The position numbers were made by a program, and so were the translations under genes. Under the pieces are notes generated by a model. It had not been told where the DNA came from. It searched no databases and saw nothing but the letters and a program-made list of their open reading frames with translations. From Lumbricus rubellus (taxonomy: Eukaryota > Annelida > Clitellata > Crassiclitellata > Lumbricidae), in NCBI GenBank assembly GCA_945859605.1, contig OX243827.1:3472345-3536344 (forward strand): DNA of 64,000 bases, given 5' to 3'. Positions 50,669-61,490 of this stretch are shown here, in pieces (position 1 is the first letter of the stretch; the number at the start of each line of letters is the position of its first letter).

Positions 50669-53600
50669 CTTAACACACACAGTTACACAATGCCAGAGTT
50701 ACACAATGCGACAGTTACACAATGCCAGAGTTACACAATGCGACAGTTACACAATGCCAGAGTTACACAATGCGACAGTTACACAATGCCAGAGTTACAC
50801 AATGCGACAGTTACACAATGCCAGAGTTACACAATGTGACAGTTACACAATGCCAGAGTTACACAATGCGACAGTTACACAATGCCAGAGTTACACAATG
50901 CGAGAGTTACACAATGCCAGAGTTACACAATGCGACAGTTACACAATGCCAGAGTTACACAATGCGACAGTTACACAATGCCAGAGTTACACAATGCGAC
51001 AGTTACACAATGCCAGAGTTACACAATGCCAGAGTTACACAATGCGACAGTTACACAATGCGACAGTTACACAATGCCAGAGTTACACAAAGCACAAGAG
51101 GAGAGTATGTCGAACGTACTTTTAATGTCCTCTTACCATAGGCGTAGGAGACGGAGGTCCAGAGGGGGCAAATGCCCCCCCCCAATTTCGGGCAAGTCTG
51201 ATTTTTCAGGCAAGCAGACCCGGAAAAAAGTAACAAAAAATTTCGGGCAAAAGTAGCGGATGACTAAAAAAAGGTCGTCAGAATTTCGGGCGAAGGTAAT
51301 GGGAATTTTTCTTAAGATTTCGGCCATACGAAAAAAAATTACAAGCAAAAGTCTCATTTTTGCCCCCCCCCCACTGCTGGAATGTCCTCTACGCCTATTC
51401 CTCTTACCCGATTATGCTGTTCACTTACAACTCGATGAGCTGCCATGACTTTTTGTATGCAGAAGGGTCACTTACTTACTGCGACTAGTTGGGAGGTACA
51501 CTTAGGCTAGGGTATACATCCAGCTACAAGTAGGAGGGTAGGCAGAACGAGGAGAAGGAGAAAGAGGATGAGGAAAGGAAAAAAGAACAGGAAGAAGAGC
51601 AGTAAGTCATGGTAATGAGTGTGTTAGTGACTTCATTTTCTTGACCTCAGCATATGACGGAAGGTGGCCAGTCCTCTCCCTCGCTGTTTCATCTTTCCAT
51701 CAACAGTGTACTCATCACAGATGAGTTGGTTAGGGAATATGCAGGCAGAGCAGAAATCTAAAATCAAGTCTTTGCAGTTGCCAGGATTTGAACCCAAATC
51801 TCTCAAAAGAACAGTCCAGCGCATTAACTACTTTGCCATTGAGCACAGCTATGATGAGCCTATGAGTAAGAAAAGGGCCTCCAAAAACCCAGTGATGGCA
51901 AATTCTTAAGCTATGAGTAAAAATGGCTGCAAAAAATATGATGATAGCAAATTCCCAAGTTATGAACTTGGCATACATCCAAAGTTATGAACTGGCATTC
52001 ATCCAAGTCAGAGACCTTGAAACAAATGATGTTGGGTTAACTACAGCAGCAATTAAGAGACTGATTATTTTGTACTGCAAGAGGCGCTTTATAAATCCCT
52101 AAATAGTATGTATTATTTTAGTGTCCACAAACACATGGACACAAAAAGTCTCCTTCGCAATACACACAAAATGAAGATTGAGAAGACGCATACAAGCCAT
52201 AACTCTTCAAAGCCTCCAATCAACTCACGAGATTATCGCAGTAGAACTTCCTTGCCCTTGAGTTGACCTCTCCGACTTTGAGGTGCCTCATCTCGGATGC
52301 AATGTCCTCTGAAAAACGTAACAAAGAATGAAAAGAACAATACAGCATTCTCATCTGAATAGTTCAATGAAAAGAACAATACAGCATTCTCAAACGAATA
52401 GTTCAATGGAAAGAACAATACAGCATTCTCAAACGAATAGTTCAATGGAAAGAACAATACAGCATTCTCAAACGAATAGTTCAATGGAAAGAGCAATACA
52501 GCATTCTCAAACGAATAGTTCAATGGAAAGAACAATACAGCATTCTCAAACGAATAGTTCAATGGAAAGAACAATACAGCATTCTCAAACGAATAGTTCA
52601 ATGGAAAGAACAATACAGCATTCTCATCTGAATAGTTCAATAGGTTGAATAGTTGCAATAATGCTCTTTTCCATAGACAGTTTTTAGGACATTACAACAT
52701 ACGGTAACTGGCAATGAATGAATAACTAGAATGACAACTGTGGCTCATTTGTCATATGCATCACCAGCGTGGTTGGGTTGAGTGAGACAGCAGGAGTGCA
52801 ACAGACAACAGCAACTGTCCCATTCACAACCCAGGACCCACGTGAACTTACAGACGCTAATTGACCACATTGGCATCATTCATAATCAATTCTGGTGGCT
52901 GGGACCTCATTCATTCATTCATTCAGACATTTATATAGCGCTCCTTCAAGTGAAAAACTACTCAGAGGCGCTCCCGACTCCAGCGCGCCCAAAAAGAACA
53001 GCTTTAAGTTTAGTAAGGAACGATCATTGGCTGTACTCAACATGTGCGCACCACATAAGCAAACAAAATTACTAAGTACGTACAATGTACATAAACACAT
53101 GAATACACATACACACAATCAATTGCATTTCGATATTCTAAACTTTGGTGAAGTCGTCACTGACCATACTGAGCGAGTTCCGCAAATAGAGCCAAGATGC
53201 TGGCGACAACAGCTGAGTTGCGTTGGTGTATTTCATAGAACTCGATTAACCGCGATATTCCATCAATGTTCTGATCAGCGTACACGTTCGTTATCATCCG
53301 GTACGCACTCTCCTCTGTACACAAAACGTCTTCACAATTTAATACACATCAATAAATAATATGCAATGAAAATACGAAGAAATGAATGCACAACAAAAGC
53401 AACAATTTCATAACTCGAATGATTGTTGATCTTTCAGAGATTGGTTGATTTCTAATCTGAATCAAAGTTAATTAATTCAGCATAGTAATTCAGGTTAAAT
53501 AGTTCATTAATTTGGGATAATAATTCAGGTTAAATAGTTAATTAATTCAGGGTAGTAATTCAGGTTAAATAGTTCATTAATTCAAGGTAATAATTCAGGT

Positions 53601-56600
53601 TAAGTAGTTATTTTTAATTCAGGGTAATATTTCAGGTTAAATAGTTCATTAATTATTCAGGGTAATATTTCAGGTTAAATAGTTAATTAATTTGGGGTAA
53701 TAATTCAGGTTAAATAGTTCATTAATTTGGGGCAGTTAATGATAATTTTCCAGATCTGCTTTAAGTCCTGAGGGATGAAATGTGCGTTGGGGAAAAACCA
53801 AACATAACATCTGCGTTAACAATACTCTGATCACCAAACATGTAATAATAATAAATAATAATATCTTTTCTTTAATGAAACGCCTGCAAGACGCACTGCA
53901 TTTTACATTTACAAGTTATGCAGTAATCTTAATTAAACTTAACTACCAACTGAGCAGACAGCTTTGCAATTAAACGGCGCTAATAGCAGCCTACAAATCA
54001 AATCCGCCCAACGGGGCTCGAACCTGCTACCTCTCGCACTCTTGGCCAGCGTGTTAACCATTACTCTACCGGGGGCCCCCCAATGTATGGAGTTATTAAA
54101 AATAACAACGATGAACAATGATGGATAAAGCTAAACATCCATACCATCGGCTTCTACGATTGCGGCCAAAGCAAAGCAGCCGTATCGAACGACTTTAGGA
54201 TTTCGTTTGTGAATGAGAAGTCCACTCATCACCAATCCAACGCAGTTCAGACGATTGATGGAACCAAGATTCTGATCTAGAAAAACGTAGAATTACCGAT
54301 TTACATTCTCGAGAGCTACTTTCTCTAGCTACGTTACTTAAAGACGTTCCTGCTCAGCTCTTTTGGATAACCATGTTCCCAGCATTTTTGAGTGTTCCTA
54401 AATACACTTTAAAAAGTTCAGGTGCATGCATACATGCTATTATGGTGATATGTATTATTCTGGTATACAAGAATGTAAGACAGTGTACTGTATAGTATAC
54501 AGAGCAGTCCGGTATCGGGGCAATTTCAAAGATCTAATCTTATCTAATCAAACCATAAAGTGCTGTAACGACTACCACCAAGGACAGCACTGTTATCACA
54601 ATCTGAATTGCTATCTTGAGGTTCCTACATTGTCTGAAAAGCTAAGTTTTGGGAACCAGGTGTTTACAGGTGCTCAGTCAAAACAAAATCAACAGGCAGG
54701 TATGATCCGAATGGATTCTGGGTCGCAAAGATACAGGCAGCACGTGAATATTGCGTTGAATGGTGTCTAGAACTGAAGTGGCAAAAGAGGTTAAGTGGAA
54801 GTGATGGAATCAGCGAAGGATTTGTGTTTTCATTGTTTTGAGTGATGGATTTGTGCAAAGATAACAAGAGGTGCAGCAGCAGAATAGATCTCGCATTGTT
54901 ATAAATCCACTGGATGTTTATTTCACAACAAATGAGGCAGCTACGGTTATGGAGATATTTCCAGATTTTAGGAATATATGGTAATGGAAGGGCAGATAGT
55001 AAGATAAGATAAGATAAGAATATTCTTTAATATAATAGACCAATTGCTATCCGCATTTTGGTGTACAGACATCTATATTATAAGGCGAAGTCGAATAATT
55101 ATTCTGTCTGTCGCGCTGTCTGGGCGCAAAACTCTCGCGGTCAAAGGCTTTTACTCTAAATATATCTAATTCGCGAAATTATTTTTTAAATATTCGCATG
55201 CAAATCTGGAATTCAACGTGACTATTGGCAGCTCTCAATTCACTTTAAAACCGGAGTTATAGACATTTTAAATTTCGATGTGGTAGTTAGCGCCTATACA
55301 GATATTTTAAGAAGCGATTTAACTCTGCGCGGCCATTATTTAGCAAACGGCTGCATGACGTCATCCTGCATGACGCTCACAGTATTAATCAAGTTATTAA
55401 TAGGCGCTCTTAGTGCATAAAGCATAGACTAGAGAAAGGAGAATGTTAATGTGGGTGTGTGTATGGGTGTGCGTTTGTTTGTCCATAATAATTATACGCA
55501 TACAGTTTCACAGCTATTGATCATCAGAACCACCCAGTGAAGGGCTGGTGAATCTAGCTAACCACGGAGGCCTGCGTGGGGGCGATATTCGCGCAGTTTC
55601 GGAGCTTTATACCTCAAACCCTATGCAGTTAGAGATGGAATGCGACCAGGGCCATCACGCCCACAGTCAGCATGCACACCCCGCCCCGCAGGGGCGAGTC
55701 GAGTTTAGTTGTGGGAGGGTTAACCAGAAATGTGCAAGGGCTAACCAAAATGTTCCGGACAACGCCTGTTACATCAGACGGTTGGAGTCAGTGTGGGGCC
55801 GGGTAAGAGTGCAGATAGGGGTGAGATGGGCCGTGGGTGATGCTGGGTGATGCGGGGTAGGAGCGGTGAGCGGTGTATGGATGCGGAAGGGGTGGGACGA
55901 GGGCTGCGGTGGTAGCGGTGAGCAGGGTGGGAGCGGTGAGCAGGGTGGAAGCGAAGCGGGTTGGTGTATGGGTTCGGAAGGGGTGGGGACGGGGGAGGGG
56001 TGAGCAGGGTGGGAGCGGTGAGCAGGGTGGGAGCGAAGCGGGGCGGTGTGTTGGTGCGGTAGGGGGTAAGGACGGGGGAGAAGTGAGCAGTGTGGGAGCG
56101 GTAAGCAGGGTGGGAGCGGGGTGGCGTGGAAGGAAGGCGAAACCCTAAGCTCCCCGGGCAACGCCGGGTATCACATCTAGTGGTATAATAAACAAACGTA
56201 CATAATTTCTGTATCCAATCAATGCCAAAATGTTTTCAAATAGCAGAAAATCCTAGGTCCAAAATCCAAAATAAATTGTTAAAAATTAGTGGAAGAAGAG
56301 TGGTTGATAGGAGGGCAACAATAGCTGACCTTGAAGTGTGAGGCCAATGAGAACAGCGCAGCCGGCTTCAAAGAGTTCGTACGATTCTTTGTGTTTATCC
56401 ATCGCAGCCACGGTGTCGACAATGCCTTTCTCTTCAGTCATGACTCGTGTGTTACCGTCTGAAACCAATGACATCATGATGTCATCATTCTTAACTATCA
56501 TAAATCAACATCACTTATGCTCTTGACCACACGGTTACAGCTTACCTCTAAAAATGTTATCTCTATGATTCCTTATAAGAATGTATAGAGTGGGCCCAAA

Positions 56601-59600
56601 AAAGTAATCCGCTACTCGTATTTCGCCAATATTTTGTAGAGAAGTAACATTTTAGAAAGGTTGGAAAGCCAACTGCATACACATCAATCATTCACTAATT
56701 ATTACATGTATGTGTTGGATATCCAAAAGGGATCAAATATGCAGTTGTGTGAGTTTTCTTGACAGTTCCTTTCTTCCGAACGCATTGTATATGCTCTTGG
56801 ATATCTAGATGACTCTTCAAGGAATTGCTGAAGTCTCTTACCATGTACGACAAGGCTCCACAGCGCGCACAGACAACTCGTACACAGCTGAAGGTCGTCT
56901 GCAAAATATCTCAACGCCTCCAGAATCAGCGAAACACCTCGCAACTGGTAGACGTGTTGCAATGCGTACTCTAGCAACAGAAGACAACGCAATTGAAAAA
57001 ACACAATTGAAGACAACGCAATTGAAAAAACACAATTTAAGACAACACAATTTAAGACAACACAATTTAAGACAACACAATTTAAGACAACGCAATTTAA
57101 GACAACACAATTTAAGACAACGCAATTTAAGACAACGCAATTTAAGACAACACAATTTAAGACAACACAATTTAAGACAACACAATTTAAGACAACACAA
57201 TTTAAGACAACACAATTTAAGACAACACAATTTAAGACAACACAATTTAAGACAACACAATTTAAGACAACACAATTTAAGACAACACAATTTAAGACAA
57301 CACAATTTAAGACAACACATTTTAGGACAACACAATTTAAGACAACACAATTTAAGACAACACAATTAAGACAACACAATTTAAGACAACACAATTTAAG
57401 ACAACACAATTTAAGACAACACAATTTAAGACAACACAATTTAAGACAACACAATTTAAGACAACACAATTTAAGACAACACAATTTAAGACAACACAAT
57501 TTAAGACAACACAATTTAAGACAACACAATTTAAGACAACACATTTTAGGACAACACAATTTAAGACAACACAATTTAAGACAACACAATTAAGACAACA
57601 CAATTTAAGACAACACAATTTAAGACAACACAATTTAAGACAGCACAATTTAAGACAACACAATTTAAGACAACACAATTTAAGACAACACAATTTAAGA
57701 CAACACAATTTAAGACAACACAATTTAAGACAACACATTTTAGGACAACACAATTTAAGACAACACAATTTAAGACAACACAATTTAAGACAACACAATT
57801 TAAGACAACACAATTTAAGACAACACAATTTAAGACAACACAATTTAAGACAACACAATTTAAGACAACACATTTTAGGACAACACAATTTAAGACAACA
57901 CAATTTAAGACAACACAATTTAAGACAACACAATTTAAGACAACACAATTTAAGACAACACAATTTAAGACAACACAATTTAAGACAACACAATTTAAGA
58001 CAACACAATTTAAGACAACACAATTTAAGACAACACAATTTAAGACAACACAATTTAAGACAACACAATTTAAGACAACGCAATTTAAGACAACGCAATT
58101 TAAGACAACGCAATTTAAGACAACGCAATTAAGACAACGCAATTTAAGACAACGCAATTTAAGACAACACAATTTAAGACAACACAATTTAAGACAACAC
58201 AATTTAAGACAACACAATTTAAGACAACACAATTTAAGACAACACAATTTAAGACAACACAATTTAAGACAACACAATTAAGACAACTCAGGTAAACTTC
58301 TAATATGTGTTTTACTTTAAGAACTCAAAGTATTCAAAATTCTTTGCAAAGCTATTATTAAGATTCAGCAAGATTCACAATTCCTACGGTGCTGGTAAAG
58401 TTCAGTCAGTCAAGCAAGGCAAACATGGATGGTGGAGGGTTTCTTTAACCGATGAACTTTGCGATACAGTCCGGAGATGAGTCTAAGACTAGGACAAATG
58501 ACAAATAGTCGTGAAAATGGCAAAAGCTCCAGACAGTGGAACAGCATTGATGATGACGATTATTATTATTATGATGATGATGATCATCATCACGACGACG
58601 GTTATGATGATGACGATGATGATGACGACGACGGTTATGATTATGATGATGAAGATGGTGATGATGATTATGATGATGATGATGATGAAGATGGTGATGA
58701 TGATAATGATGATGATGGTGATGATAATGAAGAAGACGACGACGACAATGATGATGACGATAAGTTGATCAAAGACAAAGACCGATTATTTGTGTCTTGC
58801 GACATATGTTTATTATCTTTGTGGTGATTAATTATCGTAATATGATCGTTCAATGCTGATAAATTATTCTTAACTGACCGCAGATGGACGAGGCCATGAC
58901 AAGAAAGATCGCATGTCGTTGGATTGATGCAGACGTCGGATGCTTCTAGAAAATCAGACAATAGAAAAGGAACTGTAGTTGCTGTTGCTAATCCCAAACA
59001 GAGACAGCTATTGGGGGCCATCAGGTGCTGGCGACTTGAGCTACTCAAAGACTAGAGACAGGTAACATAACATAACATGATACATGTTCTGGATCTCAGT
59101 CATTAACTTAACACGATGCATATTCTGTACCCGAATAAGAGATTTACTTATCATTCATGATGTCCTTGTTCTGATGTACATTTGCCTCAATTGGTTCCTC
59201 TCATTTGGAATGCGCTTTTTCCTTCTGTTCGCTCTACACTTCTGTCTGTCTTCTGCGTTGTCTCTTATTAAAGCCAGATTCTTCTCGCAGGGCCTTGTGC
59301 ACTGGGAGCGCCTCTGAACAGTTCACCCTACTATAGGCCCTTTACAAATGATTAAATACAATACAATACTTGTTAATGCACCCCAAAGGAACAACAGTGT
59401 AGCGTTAACAATTCAGAATTCTTTCTCTGCAGCTCATCCATTTTAAGAACAACCTGCCTTACACAAGGTATATATCATATGGCAGCGGTTCCCAACCCGT
59501 GGCCCGCGGGCCAAAAGTGGCCCGCCAGGCCTCAAGAAATGGCCCGCCAGTCCTCAAAATGGCCCTTATTTTTCGAAGAATAAACAAAAATGTATGAAAA

Positions 59601-61490
59601 ATTGACAATTTTGACAGGTTAGAACACATGATTATTTTCTATTACAAATTATTTTATTTTGACGTCGCTAAATAACATCAACCATTCTATTTTGAATCAA
59701 TTATAACAATTTTATATGCTTTTAGTTAAATAAATTTTAGCATTGTGGCCCCCTAATGTCCTTTAACTAAGCAAAAGTGGCCCGCTTGTCCTCCGACTTA
59801 GAAAAAGTGGCCCTAAGATCCAAAAAGGTTGGGAACCACTGTCATATGGCATGTCCCCCCAACAATTTCCTGATGATGAGATTACAAAGCATCTACCTAC
59901 CCGAATGTAAACACAAAATTACATAAAAACAATTGCAGTAGAAATTGTAATCGGGTCATTATGAAGCGCCACTGGGTGAGTCATTTGAAGGCAATCCCAA
60001 CAACAGCAACATAACATGATATGCTTGTTACCGGTACTAACAAACAAAATCAATTTCAGGCATTTTGAAACCGGGGAAAAGAAGGAATGAGGAACTCAAT
60101 CAGCAGTTCCGAGAGAAGTTGGTTCAAACCAGAAGGGCTGACATAAGTAAAGCTTCTAGATTTAGCAGTATCCCTCTGGACATGTGGGAAGTAACCAGAA
60201 ATGTGGGGTGCGGTGGTGTAGGAGTATGTTTGGTGCCTTGGAGCCCGAAGGTTGTGGGTTCGAATCCACCTCAAGCCACCACGCAGCGATCCTGAGCAAG
60301 TCCTTCACTCGCAATTGCTCATGCGCTTCAGCGTGAAACTTCAATTCAGTGTCCGTGCTGTAGTCGGGAGCACCACTGAGTAGCATCTTGAATCTACAGT
60401 GCTACAGCAAAAGCTCATACACATACATACACAATACACATAAGTGCAAGCAACTGACCTTCATCACATCACAGAGGATGGTTAGAGAATCTTTGGAGAA
60501 CAAATAGTCGCTTGTGAACGCTACACAAACAACAAAAAAATAATCAAAATCCATTTGTTATTATTTCTATATGAAATTTCTATAGCTCCACAAAACAACT
60601 GATGGGCACTCTAAACGATGTTAAATGGCGTCAAGAAGTGAAGTCTAACCAGTGCTTTCCATTGAACAAGATACAAAAGATGATTTCTTCATTTCCTCCT
60701 CGTCTAAAACTGTTCACAGTGCAACACTAAATATTGAACTTGTCAGCACTCTCTCTCTTTACACCTGGCCTTGTGTACACATTCAAACATATGGCATGTC
60801 CTCCTGATAAATGCATGCAGTAGAAATGCATATCCATTCATTCATTCATCTGGAGCATTTCTATAGCGCTTCTTCAAGGTAACAACACATAGGTGTTCGC
60901 AGCCCAACCTCGGCAGAAAAGAACAAAAATTGAAATCTTTGCAGAACGTGAATACAACACAGAATCCCTGGCTAAGAGAATATGCAAACCCAAAGTGGTG
61001 CCAATCCAGACAATTGACCCAACCACTGAAAAAGTGCAACACTATAATCATCAATGCCCATGCAAAAGAGAACAACTCATTCACCTCAGCCAAATCACAT
61101 TGCTGACAAAAGCTGTCTTGAGACAAAATACTTTTGGCACCTGAGTGTCAATTGTTTGAAATTTTTGGCATTCAAATAGAGAACTGTTGTTAACTCTGAT
61201 AATTAGAAATCTTCCTGGCATGACGTTCTTCTACTTCCTCTCACCTGTCTCAATCTGGCTGCCAAGGATCTGAAGTCCAAACTCCGCAATCTCCGGATCA
61301 ACCATGTGCTGCCTGAGCGCTTGAACAATCACTTGCTTCTTCGACGTGTCAAGCGTCAGCGGGATCTGCTGGTCTGGCTGAGCGAGCTTCCACAGATGCT
61401 CCAAGATGTTTCGGATGCAGACGCGGTTGAGCAGGTTGTCGACGACATAGCGCATGTAGACAAGCGTCGACTCACCATGGGTGAACGACT
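50555..61490 (-). CDS. armadillo/HEAT-type repeat protein, C-terminal part
   Basis: Exons 61245-61490, 60459-60520, 58879-58945, 56842-56970, 56330-56458, 54145-54276, 53165-53314, 52229-52308 and 50555-50668 join in phase into about 369 residues and a stop. The product is a string of helical pairs of about 40-45 residues. Four exons of 129-150 bp with phase 1 at both ends each hold roughly one repeat, the usual build of armadillo genes. Segments such as LQLCTSCLCALWSLVVHDGN, KESYELFEAGCAVLIGLTL and KVVRYGCFALAAIVEAD are typical. The C-terminus (KFYCDNLDMLSLCDKVKAR) is a helical cap with a Ser/Thr tail. I could not assign a named family; STKLD1-, NEK10- or LRRK-type armadillo regions are untested ideas. 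The first exon shown enters in phase 1, so more lies upstream. Confidence 0.88.
50683..51092. repeat. 16/32-bp minisatellite
   Basis: GTTACACAATGCCAGA alternates with GTTACACAATGCGACA for about 26 half-units. The reading frames HNATVTQCQSYTM on the plus strand are products of the repeat. It lies in the last intron of the armadillo-type gene, about 14 bp from the acceptor. Confidence 0.96.
51137..51399. mobile_element. hAT-like MITE with 8-bp TSD CCTCTTAC
   Basis: The ends CATAGGCGTAGGAG and CTCTACGCCTATT are inverted, with CCTCTTAC on both sides (51129-51136 and 51400-51407). The interior shares CCCCCCC tracts and AAAAAAAGGTCGTCAG/TTTCGGGC with the element at 25186. Confidence 0.8.
51775..51855 (-). 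mobile_element. tRNA-derived sequence, probable SINE head
   Basis: On the minus strand TGGCAAAGTAGTTAATGCGC (A-box region) is followed by GGGTTCAAATCCTGGCAAC (perfect B box). No CCA-compatible acceptor stem is evident, so a SINE remnant is likelier than a tRNA gene. Confidence 0.6.
52229..52308 (-). CDS. armadillo-type gene exon
   Basis: The exon has 80 bp and encodes DIASEMRHLKVGEVNSRARK plus FYCDNL, between ttttcag and gtgagt. It leaves in phase 0. A 39-bp minisatellite begins about 17 bp from the acceptor. Confidence 0.87.
52325..52640. repeat. 39-bp minisatellite x8
   Basis: The unit AGTTCAATGGAAAGAACAAT plus ACAGCATTCTCAAACGAAT is repeated eight times with little change, next to the acceptor of the exon at 52229-52308. 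Confidence 0.96.
52905..53025 (-). mobile_element. LINE 3' fragment
   Basis: CATTCATTCATTCAGACATT, ATATAGCGCTCCTTCAAG, CTCAGAGGCGCTCCCGAC and AAGTTTAGTAAGGAACGATC form the reverse LINE end, closest to the copy at 2405-2590. Confidence 0.8.
53165..53314 (-). CDS. armadillo-type gene exon: one repeat
   Basis: The exon has 150 bp and encodes ESAYRMITNVYADQNIDGIS and VVASILALFAELAQY, between gtacag and gtcagt. Confidence 0.88.
53465..53735. repeat. 36-40 bp degenerate tandem repeat, about 7 copies
   Basis: TAATTCAGGTTAAATAGTTC, ATTAATTTGGGG and related units recur from 53465 to 53735 in an intron of the armadillo-type gene. Confidence 0.85.
54005..54082 (-). mobile_element. tRNA-derived sequence, probable SINE head
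   Basis: On the minus strand GGTAGAGTAATGGTTAACAC (A box) and AGCAGGTTCGAGCCCCG (B box) are correctly spaced. The anticodon stem is not convincing. No tail shared with the LINE is seen, so it is a second SINE type or a decayed tRNA. Confidence 0.5.
54145..54276 (-). CDS. armadillo-type gene exon: one repeat
   Basis: The exon has 132 bp and encodes NRLNCVGLVMSGLLIHKRNP and RYGCFALAAIVEAD, between tttctag and gtatgg. Confidence 0.88.
55072..56180 (+). mobile_element. non-autonomous Helitron
   Basis: It starts TCTATATTATAAGGCGAAGT directly after A and ends CTAG directly before T. The hairpin CCCGGGCAACGCCGGG lies just before the 3' end (TATCACATCTAG). This is the canonical Helitron layout with AT insertion and no target duplication. 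The interior (55780-56140) holds GC-rich GAGCAGGGTGGGAGCG repeats. No Rep/helicase is present. Confidence 0.8.
56330..56458 (-). CDS. armadillo-type gene exon: one repeat
   Basis: The exon has 129 bp and encodes DGNTRVMTEEKGIVDTVAAM and ELFEAGCAVLIGLTLQ, between tttcag and gtcagc. Confidence 0.88.
56842..56970 (-). CDS. armadillo-type gene exon: one repeat
   Basis: The exon has 129 bp and encodes YALQHVYQLRGVSLILEALR and LCTSCLCALWSLVVH. The 15-bp minisatellite ends about 20 bp upstream of its acceptor. Confidence 0.87.
56990..58295. repeat. 15-bp minisatellite, about 85 copies
   Basis: The unit CACAATTTAAGACAA fills 1.3 kb. Variant units CACATTTTAGGACAA (57316, 57540, 57734, 57869) and one-base-short CACAATTAAGACAA (57361, 57586, 58126, 58271) mark larger duplicated blocks, for example of about 225 bp. 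The long frames LRQHN and CCLKL on either strand are artefacts. Confidence 0.97.
58545..58768. repeat. GAT/GAC trinucleotide repeat
   Basis: GATGAT, GACGAC and GATTAT runs give poly-Asp on the plus strand and poly-Ser on the minus strand. It lies in an intron of the armadillo-type gene. Confidence 0.95.
58879..58945 (-). CDS. armadillo-type gene exon
   Basis: The exon has 67 bp between tttctag and gtcagt and encodes KHPTSASIQRHAIFLVMASS plus IC. Phases fit both neighbours, and the helix pattern continues the repeat. Confidence 0.78.
59170..59350 (+). mobile_element. second LINE-like 3' end family, copy 2
   Basis: It encodes LFALHFCLSSALSLIKA and then GGGAGCGCCTCTGAACAG, TTCACCCTACTATAGGCCC. 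It matches the inverted copy at 22465-22640 and partly the common LINE tail. Confidence 0.55.
59483..59841. mobile_element. hAT MITE with 8-bp TSD TCATATGG
   Basis: The ends CAGCGGTTCCCAACC and GGTTGGGAACCACTG are inverted, with TCATATGG on both sides (59475-59482 and 59842-59849). TGGCCCGC units are repeated inside. The CAGNGGTTCCCAACC end is typical of Charlie-like hAT elements. Confidence 0.9.
60058..60193 (+). pseudogene. unassigned coding-like segment
   Basis: After an aatttcag site an open frame reads KPGKRRNEELNQQFREKLVQ and RRADISKASRFSSIPLDMWE, with a possible donor gtaacc. The composition looks like real protein, but it lies on the strand opposite to the host gene, inside its intron. 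I do not recognise it. It may be a captured gene fragment or an exon of a nested gene; the SINE follows directly. Confidence 0.35.
60202..60400 (+). mobile_element. tRNA-derived SINE
   Basis: GGGGTGCGGTGGTGTAGGAG leads to GGGTTCGAATCCACCTC, an intact B box. Then come CAAGTCCTTCACTCGCAATT and GGGAGCACCACTGAGTAG, shared with the other SINEs and the LINE tail. Confidence 0.85.
60459..60520 (-). CDS. armadillo-type gene exon
   Basis: The exon has 62 bp between gtgtag and gtcagt and encodes FTSDYLFSKDSLTILCDVMK. It leaves in phase 0. Confidence 0.8.
60835..60905 (-). mobile_element. LINE 3' tail
   Basis: ATTCATTCATTCATCTGGAG, TATAGCGCTTCTTCAAGG and ACACATAGGTGTTC form a diverged reverse LINE end. 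Confidence 0.7.
61245..61490 (-). CDS. armadillo-type gene, first exon seen
   Basis: The exon has 246 bp after a CTG-run acceptor ending ctgcag. It encodes STLVYMRYVVDNLLNRVCIR, QALRQHMVDPEIAEFGLQIL and GSQIET, and leaves in phase 1. The frame is also open leftwards in transcription through an Ala run; I prefer the acceptor. Confidence 0.85.

Noticed and set aside
50585..51256. Long plus-strand frames reading HNATVTQCQSYTM
   Set aside because: They come from the 16/32-bp repeat; all frames stay open because the unit lacks stops. The only credible coding there is the minus-strand terminal exon at 50555-50668.
52233..52658. FPLNYSFENAVLF repeat frame on the minus strand
   Set aside because: It is a translation of the 39-bp minisatellite. 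The real exon 52229-52308 uses its own acceptor before the array.
54005..54082. Possible functional tRNA gene on the minus strand
   Set aside because: A and B boxes are good, but I could not pair convincing acceptor and anticodon stems. A SINE head or tRNA pseudogene is safer.
55548..56161. Gly/Arg- and Pro/His-rich frames on both strands
   Set aside because: They are products of the GC-rich tandem repeat inside the Helitron.
56702..58277. Reading frames of 175-295 codons (CCLKL on minus, LRQHN on plus) across 57-58.3 kb
   Set aside because: They are translations of the 15-bp minisatellite. The true exon at 56842-56970 only happens to lie at their end.
58459..58827. Asp-rich 122-codon frame and its Ser-rich antisense
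   Set aside because: They are translations of a GAT microsatellite with no splice partners.
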